Positions 1 to 7,620 of a DNA stretch of 11,304 nucleotides are shown piece by piece. A model generated the notes under the pieces. That model saw only the letters and a list, made by a program, of their open reading frames with translations, made no database searches and had not been told where the DNA came from. The position numbers and the translations under genes were made by a program. The stretch covers positions 1 through 11,304 of the forward strand of contig CAZMZZ010000043.1 in assembly GCA_964571215.1 (NCBI GenBank), in the 5' to 3' direction. The DNA comes from CAJWPI01 sp964571215 (GTDB lineage Bacteria; Pseudomonadota; Gammaproteobacteria; Magnimaribacterales; Magnimaribacteraceae). Within the stretch, counting starts at the first letter, position 1. Each line of letters begins with the position of its first letter.

Positions 1-1238
1 TGTATTAAGCTAAGTTTAAATTTCTTTTGTAGAGATTTTTTTGGATTTTCTTCATTCCTGATTATTTTTATAACAGCATCTAAATTAAGAAAAACAATCA
101 TTAAACCTTCTAATATATGCAATCTGTCCATGACCCAATCTAGTCTATGTTCAAGTCTTCTTGTTACAGTTTGGGATCTAAACTTCAGCCAATCCTTTAA
201 CAGAGTTCTAATATCCATTACTTGTGGTTTACCATTTAAACCAATTACATTCATATTAACTCTTAGGTTTTTTTGTAAGTCTGTTGTTGCAAACAGATGA
301 TTTATTAAAGCCTCTTTGTCTACCCTATTTGATTTAGGAACCAGCACTAGTCTAGTTGGGTTTTCTTCATCTCCTTCATCTCTTATATCTACTAACATCG
401 GTAATTTTTTTAAATCCATCTGTGCTGCAATCTGTTCTAAGATTTTAGAGCTTGATGTTTGATGTGGGAGTGAAGTAATCACTATTTCTCCTTTCTCTAT
501 ATCGTATGTGGAACGCATTCTTATAGATCCTTTACCTGTTTTGTAGATACTTAGCATTTCATCTTTAGAGGTGGTAATTTCCGCTCCTGTTGGATAGTCT
601 GGTCCTAATATAATTGAACAAATCTCTTCTACAGTAGATTTAGGATGATCCAATAACTTAATACATGCCTTCACTACTTCTTGTAAGTTGTGTGGAGGTA
701 CATCTGTTGCCATACCTATAGCAATGCCCATAGATCCATTTAAGAGTAAATTAGGCAGTTTTGAAGGTAACATCTGTGGCTCTAGCAAGGTACCATCAAA
801 ATTACTAACCCAATCAACAGTACCTTGGCCAAGTTCTTTTAATAGAATCTGTGAATATTTTGATAATCTACATTCGGTGTATCTCATTGCAGCAAAAGAT
901 TTGGGGTCATCAATTGATCCCCAGTTTCCTTGAGGATCTATTAGTGGATAGCGTGTACTGAAAGATTGAGATAGAAGCACCATAGCTTCATAAACAGCTG
1001 AATCCCCATGTGGATGAAACTGACCAATAACATTACCTACAGTTCTAACACTTTTTTTATATTTTGCTGATGCGTTTAATCCAAGTTCCGACATAGCATA
1101 AACAATTCTTCTTTGTACTGGTTTTAAACCATCTCCTATACTTGGCAAAGCTCTATCTAAGATTACATACATGGAGTAATCTAAATAAGCTTGTTCAGTA
1201 AATTGTTTTAAGGGTAACTGTTCATTCTCTTTAGACAT
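1..1238 (-). CDS. parC: DNA topoisomerase IV subunit A (ParC), N-terminal 412 residues, cut by window edge
   Basis: This is the DNA breakage-reunion subunit of topoisomerase IV, which decatenates daughter chromosomes as a ParC2-ParE2 tetramer in the cytoplasm. The frame opens at ATG (1238-1236) and stays open to the window edge, giving about 412 residues of a protein usually near 750. The C-terminal beta-propeller is missing because the window ends. Visible landmarks are the winged-helix stretch with HPHGDSAVYEAM (about residues 75-86) and the active-site tyrosine in AAMRYTE at residue 120, the same number as in E. coli ParC. The quinolone-resistance positions carry Ser80 and Glu84, the usual susceptible residues. 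The stretch NFDGTLLEPQMLPNLLLNGSMG matches ParC better than GyrA in its spacing. The start lies inside the last codons of parE (8-nt overlap, parE stop at 1233-1231), so the two subunits are probably translationally coupled. Identification is very secure. Confidence 0.97.
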   Translation of the reverse strand, partial: MSKENEQLPLKQFTEQAYLDYSMYVILDRALPSIGDGLKPVQRRIVYAMSELGLNASAKYKKSVRTVGNVIGQFHPHGDSAVYEAMVLLSQSFSTRYPLIDPQGNWGSIDDPKSFAAMRYTECRLSKYSQILLKELGQGTVDWVSNFDGTLLEPQMLPSKLPNLLLNGSMGIAIGMATDVPPHNLQEVVKACIKLLDHPKSTVEEICSIILGPDYPTGAEITTSKDEMLSIYKTGKGSIRMRSTYDIEKGEIVITSLPHQTSSSKILEQIAAQMDLKKLPMLVDIRDEGDEENPTRLVLVPKSNRVDKEALINHLFATTDLQKNLRVNMNVIGLNGKPQVMDIRTLLKDWLKFRSQTVTRRLEHRLDWVMDRLHILEGLMIVFLNLDAVIKIIRNEENPKKSLQKKFKLSLI

Positions 1239-3117
1239 TAGCTAGATTTCCTTTATCTTCTAACCATACTTTGCGTTCATGTGCTTTCTTCTTGGAAAGC
1301 AACATATCTAGAACACCTGAAGACTTGTCTCCAGACTTAACAGTCAGTTTGACTAACCTTCTTGATTTGGTTTGCATTGTAGATTCTCTTAATTGGGATG
1401 CATTCATCTCTCCAAGCCCCTTAAATCTCTGTATATCTATCTTTGCTCTCTTATTAGATTTTTGTAGTTTCGGGATTAATTGGTCGCGCTCTTTATCGTC
1501 TTGAACATAATAAACATCTTTTCCTTGATCAATTCTATACAGAGGGGGCATGGCTACATAAACTCTTCCATCTTCAACTAAAGGCCTAAAGTGTCTTAAA
1601 AAAAGAGCTGATAGCAAAGTTGCTATATGTAAACCATCAGGATCTGCGTCAGCTAAAATACAAATTTTCCCGTATCTTAAGCCTTCAAGGTCTTTACTTC
1701 CGGGTTCAACCCCTAGAGCAACAGAAATATCATGCACTTCTTGAGATCCTAAAACTTCACTGGTTTCAACTTCCCAAGTATTGAGAATTTTCCCCCTTAA
1801 AGGCATCACTGCCTGGAAACTTTTATCTCTTGCTTGTTTAGCAGAACCTCCTGCTGATTCACCCTCAACTAAGAAAAGTTCTCCTGATTCGACTTCATCT
1901 ATAGTGCAATCAGCAAGCTTACCTGGTAGTGCTGGACCAGCAGTTATTTTTTTTCTTTTTACTTTCTTGCTTGCTTTCTGTCTTTCCTGAGCATTTGCAA
2001 TAGAGAGTAGAGCTATTTCTTCTCCTTCACTTGTATGTTTATTAAGCCAAAGACTAAAGGCATCTTTAATAATGGCAGAAGCAAAATTTGAAAATTCTTT
2101 TGATGATAGTTTTTCCTTTGTTTGTCCAGTAAATTGGGGATCTTTTGCCTTAGCAGAAAGAATCCAACTACAATTTTGCCACACATCTTCTGCGACTAAT
2201 TTTACCCCCCTTGGTATTAGATTCCTAAATTCACAAAATTCTTTTAATGCTTCCGTTAATCCTCCTTTAAGACCATTTACATGGGTACCACCTTGTGGAG
2301 TAGGAATTAAATTCACATAGCTTTCAGAAACTGGATCATTTAAACCTTGAATCCACTGAAGAGCCCAGGTCAAACCTCCTTCATCAGATAAATACTCACC
2401 CTCAAAAGGCTCCACAGGAACGAGATCTCCACCTTTGTTGCTCTCACTTAAGTAAGTAGCTAATCCTTCTCTAAAACACCAAGTTTCCGAAGTTCCAGAG
2501 TTCTCATCTTTGAAAATAATCGTCAGCCCTGGAGAAAGAACTGCTTTTGCTTTCAAAGTTGCCATAAGCTGGGAGGTTGAAATTTTTGGAGTATCAAAAT
2601 AACTTGGATCTGGCAAAAAAGTGACCTTTGTACCCGTATTTTTCTTCCCTACTGAATCGATTTCCTTTAATTCTTTTTTCTTCTCACTATCTTCAAATTC
2701 GATGAGATATTTTTTGCCTCCTCTTTTTATTTCAGCACTTAAAATCTTAGATAGAGCATTAACAACTGAAACTCCTACTCCATGTAAACCGCCAGAGAAC
2801 TTGTAATCGACATTCGAAAATTTAGCACCTGCATGTAATCGACTAAAGATTAGTTCGACCCCTGGGATACCTTCTTCTGGATGAATATCTACAGGCATTC
2901 CTCTTCCATTATCCGAAACACTTATAGAACTATCTTTATTTAGTTCTACCAAAATTTCTGTTGCATAGCCTGAGAGTGCTTCATCAACACTGTTGTCTAC
3001 AACTTCTAATACTAGGTGATTAGGTCGGGAGGTGTCTGTATACATGCCCGGACGTTTTCGAACAGGCTCTAATCCTGAGAGGACTTCGATAGATTCTGCG
3101 TTGTATTCTCTAACCAT
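1231..3117 (-). CDS. parE: DNA topoisomerase IV subunit B (ParE), complete, 628 aa
   Basis: ParE is the ATPase subunit of topoisomerase IV and drives strand passage together with ParC. Its 628 residues compare with 630 in E. coli, and the N-terminus (MVREYNAESIEVLSGLEP) aligns without gaps. The GHKL ATPase domain shows Glu38 and Asn42 in EVVDNSVDEA, Asp69 in the SDNGRGMP motif, and the glycine-rich lid GGLHGVGVSVVNAL (about 109-122). QTKEKLSS (332-339) contains the transducer lysine K334. The TOPRIM domain carries EGESAGGSA (419-427) and the metal-binding DAD-P-D cluster (490-494), followed by QRFKGLGEMN (563-572). PALPGKLADC (395-404) is typical of ParE/GyrB. The length and the absence of the long gammaproteobacterial GyrB insertion point to ParE rather than GyrB, as does the overlap with parC. 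No Shine-Dalgarno motif precedes the ATG; a TATAAT element lies only 14 nt upstream (see separate entry). Confidence 0.98.
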   Translation of the reverse strand: MVREYNAESIEVLSGLEPVRKRPGMYTDTSRPNHLVLEVVDNSVDEALSGYATEILVELNKDSSISVSDNGRGMPVDIHPEEGIPGVELIFSRLHAGAKFSNVDYKFSGGLHGVGVSVVNALSKILSAEIKRGGKKYLIEFEDSEKKKELKEIDSVGKKNTGTKVTFLPDPSYFDTPKISTSQLMATLKAKAVLSPGLTIIFKDENSGTSETWCFREGLATYLSESNKGGDLVPVEPFEGEYLSDEGGLTWALQWIQGLNDPVSESYVNLIPTPQGGTHVNGLKGGLTEALKEFCEFRNLIPRGVKLVAEDVWQNCSWILSAKAKDPQFTGQTKEKLSSKEFSNFASAIIKDAFSLWLNKHTSEGEEIALLSIANAQERQKASKKVKRKKITAGPALPGKLADCTIDEVESGELFLVEGESAGGSAKQARDKSFQAVMPLRGKILNTWEVETSEVLGSQEVHDISVALGVEPGSKDLEGLRYGKICILADADPDGLHIATLLSALFLRHFRPLVEDGRVYVAMPPLYRIDQGKDVYYVQDDKERDQLIPKLQKSNKRAKIDIQRFKGLGEMNASQLRESTMQTKSRRLVKLTVKSGDKSSGVLDMLLSKKKAHERKVWLEDKGNLANV

Positions 3118-3131
3118 TAAGGTTTTAGCGT

Positions 3132-3137
3132 ATTATA
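3132..3137 (-). promoter_or_regulatory. Candidate -10 element of the parE-parC promoter with a very short leader
   Basis: Read on the minus strand this is a perfect TATAAT, and it sits in the 87-nt gap (3118-3204) between the P450 operon and parE. Only 14 nt separate it from the parE ATG, so a start site about 7 nt downstream of the hexamer would leave a leader of only about 7 nt without a ribosome-binding site. No convincing -35 hexamer stands at 16-18 nt. The position argues that parE-parC has its own promoter instead of depending on read-through. This is a pattern reading, not a measured start site. Confidence 0.5.
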
Positions 3138-3204
3138 CAGTTTCTAGGAAAAGTAATTCGAAAGAAATAATGCAAAAAGGGTTATTGTTCTGTGGAGTTA
3201 AAAT

Positions 3205-3654
3205 TTACTCTTTAAGCATAGGAAGTAGATGGTTGATCTTACTGTCATTATGTATCTTTCTTAAGATTTCCCAAGATTCGATTAAGGAACTCTTTTCTTT
3301 AATATCTTCAAAATAAGCTTGTACTGAAACTAGATTCTCTTTAAGAATCTGATTCCTAGAGTCAAGAGCTGAATGAGTAAGACTATCCTCAACAGTTGAT
3401 AGTACATTAACTAACTTTTCTTTAAGCTCACGATCACTTATTTTTTCTAGGGACTTTGAAAGCCATTGCTCAATGAGCATATTATGATGGGAAAGATTCG
3501 CTATATCCTTTTCTAGATTAACCGATCCCAATATCAGTAAGGCTGCTAAAGAATTAAGTCTAGACTGCTCGTATTCATCATGTATTAAAGTAGAAAATCT
3601 TTGTATAAGCTCTTGTGCCAAAATTATAAGACTTTTATTAATGTCTGGTTTCAT
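3205..3654 (-). CDS. Unrecognised 149-aa helical protein coupled to the upstream kinase
   Basis: I do not recognise this family with confidence. The protein has no signal peptide, no membrane segment and no cysteines. It is rich in Leu, Glu, Lys and Ser and reads as mostly alpha-helical, with amphipathic stretches such as LIILAQELIQRFSTLI near residues 9-24 and LNSLAALLILGSVNLEKDI near 33-51. Its ATG overlaps the TGA of the phosphotransferase gene (ATGA at 3654-3651), so it is the last cistron of the five-gene operon and is likely made in proportion to the kinase. Established knowledge: in the Pseudomonas putida levulinic acid (lva) pathway the APH-type kinase LvaA works with a small partner, LvaB, encoded beside it. 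By analogy I infer a partner or regulatory subunit of the kinase, but I see no decisive sequence match to LvaB or to DUF6285. The coding call is secure; the function is not. Confidence 0.85.
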   Translation of the reverse strand: MKPDINKSLIILAQELIQRFSTLIHDEYEQSRLNSLAALLILGSVNLEKDIANLSHHNMLIEQWLSKSLEKISDRELKEKLVNVLSTVEDSLTHSALDSRNQILKENLVSVQAYFEDIKEKSSLIESWEILRKIHNDSKINHLLPMLKE

Positions 3655-4688
3655 GACAAAAGAACTGCCTCCATTTTATCTAAGATTATTTCTTTGTGAA
3701 TGTCCCCTGGTATCCAGGCTGAAAAGAGATTTACAGGGTCAGTATTTTTACCTAATAAAAATTCATTACCAGCTGAAATCCAAATTGCCAAACCTTTTAC
3801 ACAAGCAAATAATTCCCACCAAATAAGTGATTCTTCATCTACACTTAAACCGCTTTCTTTTTTCCAAATTTTTAAACCTTTATCGCGACTAATTAAATAT
3901 GCAGGTCTTGATAGGAGCTCCCAACACCATATCGGAGATAAAGCCCAAGCAAGATCTTCTAGAGGATCGCCTAAGTGGGCCATTTCCCAATCTAGAATAC
4001 CGGTAATTCTATTTTTTTTTACTAAGAAATTTCCATTCCTATAATCTCCGTGAACGAGGCTAATCTTTTCAGCCTGTTTAGGAGGATGTCTATATAACCA
4101 CCTTATAGCAGCCTCTAAAATAGGCTCTACCCCCAAAGAATCATTTCTTATAACAGCTACCCAATAATCTAGTTCGCTCTTCCATGAGGTGTTCTTAGAA
4201 GATTGCTTCAAGGATTTAGTTAGTTTATTTTTTGAAATGTCTAAAGAGGCTATTTTCCCCAAGATAGTCCAAAATTGTTTACCTATTTCATTTTCAAATG
4301 GCCTGTAAGCTTCTTTATCAAAGGGACTTGCAGCCTCTCCTTCTAATTCTTCCATTACCAAAAAAGGCGCTCCTAACGCTTCCGAAGATTCTTCTAAAAG
4401 AATAAGTTTTGGTACAGGTACGCTGGAATCTTGAAATAAAGAATAAGCTAAATACTCAGTTTCTTGCTTTGTTTCTATTAAAGAACTCTTTTGAGATCTC
4501 CGATAAATAAGATTTACAGAATCTCTTTTGTCTTTTTCAATAAGCCTTACCCGATAGGTTTCCCTTGAAGCTCCACCAAAAATTCTCTTTATTTGTTGGC
4601 ATTCATATCTCTTTTTTAGTCTTAGGGAAAGATACTCAGCAAACTTCACTCCCAAGGTTTGCTGTATATTTTCTTTAACTTGACTCAC
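3651..4688 (-). CDS. APH-fold phosphotransferase family kinase, 345 aa
   Basis: This is a cytoplasmic small-molecule kinase of the aminoglycoside phosphotransferase fold (PF01636), of the type related to the N-terminal domains of ACAD10/11 and to LvaA rather than to true antibiotic-resistance enzymes. Features in order are a glycine-rich nucleotide loop FGGASRETY (37-45), the strand LIYRR (60-64) where the ATP-contacting basic residue lies, a hinge-like FLVMEELEGE (109-118), the Brenner catalytic motif VHGDYRNGN (212-220, catalytic Asp215, metal-binding Asn220) and the DWE metal motif (233-235) in ILDWEMAHLGDPLEDLAWA. Translation starts at GTG (4688-4686), overlapping the TGA of the preceding gene as GTGA; the GGASRET loop then falls at the usual distance from the N-terminus. 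The start of the 149-residue gene overlaps its stop. The likely substrate is a hydroxylated acyl-CoA or lipid-like molecule, inferred from family and context. A resistance role is unlikely. Confidence 0.92.
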   Translation of the reverse strand: MSQVKENIQQTLGVKFAEYLSLRLKKRYECQQIKRIFGGASRETYRVRLIEKDKRDSVNLIYRRSQKSSLIETKQETEYLAYSLFQDSSVPVPKLILLEESSEALGAPFLVMEELEGEAASPFDKEAYRPFENEIGKQFWTILGKIASLDISKNKLTKSLKQSSKNTSWKSELDYWVAVIRNDSLGVEPILEAAIRWLYRHPPKQAEKISLVHGDYRNGNFLVKKNRITGILDWEMAHLGDPLEDLAWALSPIWCWELLSRPAYLISRDKGLKIWKKESGLSVDEESLIWWELFACVKGLAIWISAGNEFLLGKNTDPVNLFSAWIPGDIHKEIILDKMEAVLLS

Positions 4689-5785
4689 TTAGGTCGATCA
4701 AGGAGATCCTTAAAACCACTAGGCTCATGTGGTCCAATGAATAATTGTTCCAATACCCCTATTCCAGAAAACAGCGTTCCTCCATTGTCGCAAGATATCT
4801 TACAAAAAGCTTGAACATGCAGATAAGGTGGGTCGTGCAAGTCTTCCTCTAGTTTATAGGTATCGTAGGTACTTGCTTCTTCACCTTTAAAATGTCCATG
4901 ACCCCATTCTGGATGCATATAGCCTAATCCACACATAAAAACATTGTATTGTGGCTCTATAGAAACTTTAATTTCCTTTCCTTCTAAAGTTTCTGAAATG
5001 AATTCAGCTTTAGAGACTCTTCTAGTACCGGAAACATAAGTAACATCTTTATCTAGATTTTTAAGAAGTGAAGTTGCAGAATAATCTTCACCTTGCTCGA
5101 CAGAATGTCCAGTTAATAAATTACCCTTCCCATCGTCAACAAAATACATATGAGTACTAAAAGAGTCAAAATTTGCTGGACACCATAACCAATAAAACTG
5201 TGGAATTTCGAAAGGAATCATGGGTTGACTGTCCGGTGCACCAACTGGACGTATTCCCCATGACCTATCTCTAGTACCATAAAAATTGTTCGAGTCTATT
5301 GTTATTTCTTCACCTAATAAATTTAAGCTTCCAGACCAGGTACCTTGTTGAGTCAACCGAGTCGAGTCCATTACTAACCTAGGACCGTTACTTAAGCTCA
5401 TTTTTGGTTCTTCCATAGCTTCGAATCTTCCTTCAAAAGTAATCTCAGCAGAGATATTTGCTTCCTTATCAGTAATTTTAATTTTTAATCTTTTTAAAGG
5501 TTCCAATACTTCGATTTCTAAGGCTCCTACTTTTGTATCTAACCTTTCCAAACCCAATATTCTTGAGTATCTACAGTTGTGTTGAACACCGTTTTTTACA
5601 ACAACAAAAGAACCATCCATTATATTTAAATTAGGGTAAACACAGAGAGCTGCTGCAAAGAATAAATCCCCCTCCTTACTATAACCATTAAAAAAGTAAC
5701 GATCGTAAAAATTTCTTTCTGAGCCAACTTCAGATACAGGAAGGGGTAGTTGATGAATTGGGTAATCGTCTCCTTTAGTTAACAT
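4685..5785 (-). CDS. AttH/CrtC-like (DUF7064/DUF7065-type) beta-rich protein, 366 aa
   Basis: This soluble 366-residue protein has no signal peptide and is predominantly beta-stranded. It resembles the DUF7065-DUF7064 proteins, which share the two-lipocalin architecture of hydroxyneurosporene synthase CrtC and AttH. Supporting motifs are NFYGTRDRSWGIRP (167-180), the aromatic run IPQFYWLWCPANF (194-206), HPEWGHGHFKGE (291-302) and a conserved-looking C-terminus GVLEQLFIGPHEPSGF (343-358). CrtC-type proteins hydrate isoprenoid double bonds, but most relatives have no known activity, so I assign no reaction. The gene starts at ATG 5785, two bases after the P450 stop, and its TGA overlaps the GTG of the kinase, placing it inside the P450 operon. 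I infer that it binds or acts on the same hydrophobic substrate as the P450. The fold assignment comes from recalled motif patterns and should be treated as probable. Confidence 0.82.
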   Translation of the reverse strand: MLTKGDDYPIHQLPLPVSEVGSERNFYDRYFFNGYSKEGDLFFAAALCVYPNLNIMDGSFVVVKNGVQHNCRYSRILGLERLDTKVGALEIEVLEPLKRLKIKITDKEANISAEITFEGRFEAMEEPKMSLSNGPRLVMDSTRLTQQGTWSGSLNLLGEEITIDSNNFYGTRDRSWGIRPVGAPDSQPMIPFEIPQFYWLWCPANFDSFSTHMYFVDDGKGNLLTGHSVEQGEDYSATSLLKNLDKDVTYVSGTRRVSKAEFISETLEGKEIKVSIEPQYNVFMCGLGYMHPEWGHGHFKGEEASTYDTYKLEEDLHDPPYLHVQAFCKISCDNGGTLFSGIGVLEQLFIGPHEPSGFKDLLDRPK

Positions 5786-5787
5786 AA

Positions 5788-7026
5788 TTAAATCTTTACT
5801 CTTAATTCAGAAATACCAGCTAAAAAATTTGATGGAATCCTTACAGGGTCGGTGACTGATCTAATATCAGGATAACGTTGCAATAATTCTTCAAACAACA
5901 ATCTAATTTGCATATGTCCCAATCTATTACCAAGACAAAGATGTTCTCCTGCCCCAAAAGCTAAATGTTTCTTTGCATTAGGTCTATCGACCATAAATAA
6001 GTGTCCATCTGTAAATATATCTTCATCCCTATTTGCAGAACCGTACCACATAACTATCTTGTCACCTTCTTTTATCTCTTGACCTCTAATAATAGTATCT
6101 TTGGTAGCAGTTCTTCTAAAATAGATCACTGAAGTAACCCATCTAAGCATTTCATCAGTAGCATTAGAAATAAGAGAAGGATCCTTGATAAGTTTTTCTC
6201 TCTCCTTGGGATTTTCTGTTAAAGCCAACAAACCACCAGTTATAGTATTTCGCGTAGTTTCGTTACCTGCTATTACCATAAGTAAGAAAAAACCATCAAG
6301 CAGTTCAGGTGGCAGTTCATCTCCTTCTACTTTGGTGTTTGCTACTACACTCATTAAATCATCTGTAGGATTTTTTCTTCTTTCTTCTATCATATCTCTC
6401 CCCATCTTGAAGAGTTCCATGTAATTGAGCCATACTTGCATAGATTTATCAGGATCTTGATTAATAGATGCATCTGTAAGATTGTTTACAAGATCTCTTA
6501 TTCTGGGACGTTCTGATTCTTCAATGCCCATTATCTCGCAAAGAACCCACAAAGGAAGTTGCTCAGATATTTCTGTCACAAAGTTAAACTCACCAATACC
6601 CTCAACTTTATCTAATAACTCTTTTATTTTCTTTCTCATACCTTCTTCTAGAAGCCTAACAGACTTTGGAGAAAACCTCGGAGCTACCATTTTTCTATAA
6701 ACTTGATGTTCTGGAGGATCCATACCAATCATATTTCCAATTATGGCCGCAACTGCTGCTGGATCTACAGCCTTAGGATCACCCATAGTCATTAAGTGAC
6801 CCCCTTTTGCAGAAGAAAAAGTTTCAGGGTCTTTCGATACCATCATGATATCTTCATACTTAGTTAATGCCCAAAACCCCGGTTCAAATTCCAATATCTC
6901 TTCGTGCCAATATACAGGCGCTTCCTTTCTTAATCTTTTAAAAATATCAAAGGGTTGACCGTTGATAAAGGTTTCCCATTTATCTAACTGACATATCTGA
7001 CCTATGTCAAAGATAGGTTGTGCCAT
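5788..7026 (-). CDS. Cytochrome P450 monooxygenase, 412 aa, soluble class I type
   Basis: This is a haem-thiolate monooxygenase that would insert one oxygen atom into a hydrophobic substrate using electrons from a ferredoxin system. All core P450 landmarks are present: DPPEHQVYRKMVAPRFSP of the C-helix region (103-120), the I-helix oxygen-activation motif AGNETTRN (253-260), the K-helix ExxR as EMLR (292-295), the PERF-region FMVDRP (344-349), and the haem loop FGAGEHLCLGNRLG (357-370) with the ligand Cys364. There is no N-terminal membrane anchor, as is usual for bacterial P450s. The AGNETTRN form is frequent in bacterial P450s acting on steroids, fatty acids and terpenoids such as the CYP125/CYP124/linalool groups; I cannot assign a CYP family. 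No ferredoxin or ferredoxin reductase gene lies in the operon, so redox partners must come from elsewhere. It begins 8 nt after the peroxiredoxin stop and has only a weak ribosome-binding site, so it is probably coupled. Confidence 0.96.
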   Translation of the reverse strand: MAQPIFDIGQICQLDKWETFINGQPFDIFKRLRKEAPVYWHEEILEFEPGFWALTKYEDIMMVSKDPETFSSAKGGHLMTMGDPKAVDPAAVAAIIGNMIGMDPPEHQVYRKMVAPRFSPKSVRLLEEGMRKKIKELLDKVEGIGEFNFVTEISEQLPLWVLCEIMGIEESERPRIRDLVNNLTDASINQDPDKSMQVWLNYMELFKMGRDMIEERRKNPTDDLMSVVANTKVEGDELPPELLDGFFLLMVIAGNETTRNTITGGLLALTENPKEREKLIKDPSLISNATDEMLRWVTSVIYFRRTATKDTIIRGQEIKEGDKIVMWYGSANRDEDIFTDGHLFMVDRPNAKKHLAFGAGEHLCLGNRLGHMQIRLLFEELLQRYPDIRSVTDPVRIPSNFLAGISELRVKI

Positions 7027-7034
7027 AGAAGCTT

Positions 7035-7517
7035 CTAAAGAGATTCCAAGATAGATTCTGCAGAACTAACATCCAGACCCGGACCGGACTCTACTTTTAA
7101 AGTAGAAACCACTCCTGAATCTATAACCATGGCATATCTTTGAGATCTGGTACCCAACCCAAAGCCAGTGCCATCCATCTCTAGACCTATTGCAGAAGTA
7201 AGTTCTCCATTGCCATCGGCTAGCATTAAGACGTCATCAGAAACATTCCTGTCTTTGCCCCAAGCTCCCATAACAAAAGGGTCATTAACAGATACACAAG
7301 CCACAACATCAACTCCCTTCTCTTTTAACGACTGCGAATTCTTCACATATCCCGGTAGGTGTTCAGCGCTACATGTTGGAGTAAAAGCTCCAGGAACTGC
7401 AAATAGAACAACTTTCTTGTTATTACACAACTCTTGTAAATTAACTGGTTTAGGTCCCTCTTCGGTCATTGTAGTTAACGTCACCGAAGGTAAAGTTTCT
7501 CCTTCTCGTATTGTCAT
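7035..7517 (-). CDS. Peroxiredoxin of the Prx5/redoxin type, 160 aa
   Basis: This thiol peroxidase reduces hydrogen peroxide or organic hydroperoxides in the cytoplasm. The peroxidatic cysteine is Cys49 in VPGAFTPTCSAEHLPGY (41-57), the signature of the Prx5 group. KEKGVDVVACVSVNDPFVMGAWGKD (66-90) and LGTRSQRYAMVID (about 121-133) are also typical. Two other cysteines (Cys31 and Cys74) are present. I see none at the C-terminal position where animal Prx5 places its resolving cysteine, so a one-Cys mechanism with glutaredoxin or another thiol donor is likely. Length is normal for the group. The ATG has a strong Shine-Dalgarno, GGAGGT, at 7526-7521. It is the first gene of the operon with the P450, which could reflect protection against peroxide released by uncoupled P450 turnover; that link is inference. 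Confidence 0.95.
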   Translation of the reverse strand: MTIREGETLPSVTLTTMTEEGPKPVNLQELCNNKKVVLFAVPGAFTPTCSAEHLPGYVKNSQSLKEKGVDVVACVSVNDPFVMGAWGKDRNVSDDVLMLADGNGELTSAIGLEMDGTGFGLGTRSQRYAMVIDSGVVSTLKVESGPGLDVSSAESILESL

Positions 7518-7558
7518 AGTACCTCCAAATACAAATAAATTAGAGTTTTAAAAATCTT

Positions 7559-7564
7559 ATTATA
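7559..7564 (-). promoter_or_regulatory. Candidate -10 element for the peroxiredoxin-P450 operon
   Basis: The minus strand reads TATAAT here, 41 nt upstream of the peroxiredoxin ATG, which predicts a leader of about 35 nt containing the GGAGGT ribosome-binding site. The -35 region is weak (ATATTG at 17 nt, no good TTGACA match). It is the only consensus -10 in the divergent spacer for this direction. Confidence 0.45.
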
Positions 7565-7620
7565 ACTTTAAAAAACTTAAGCAATATTGAAATTATTATA
7601 AAAATTAGAGAAGTTATACT

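Noticed and set aside
688..933. Open frame on the plus strand opposite parC.
   Set aside because: It lies wholly within conserved ParC coding sequence and has no family features.
3195..3210. GAGT...ACTC inverted repeat at the end of the P450 operon as a terminator.
   Set aside because: Only 4 bp of secure stem, overlapping the stop codon, with no T-run on the minus strand.
3651..4688. Aminoglycoside resistance gene.
   Set aside because: The GGASRET loop and ILDWEMAHLGDP context are those of general phosphotransferases near metabolic genes, and the operon holds no resistance or mobility genes.
7168..7551. A 127-codon open frame on the plus strand opposite the peroxiredoxin.
   Set aside because: It is antisense to a well-identified gene, has no recognisable domain, and its composition mirrors the complementary strand.
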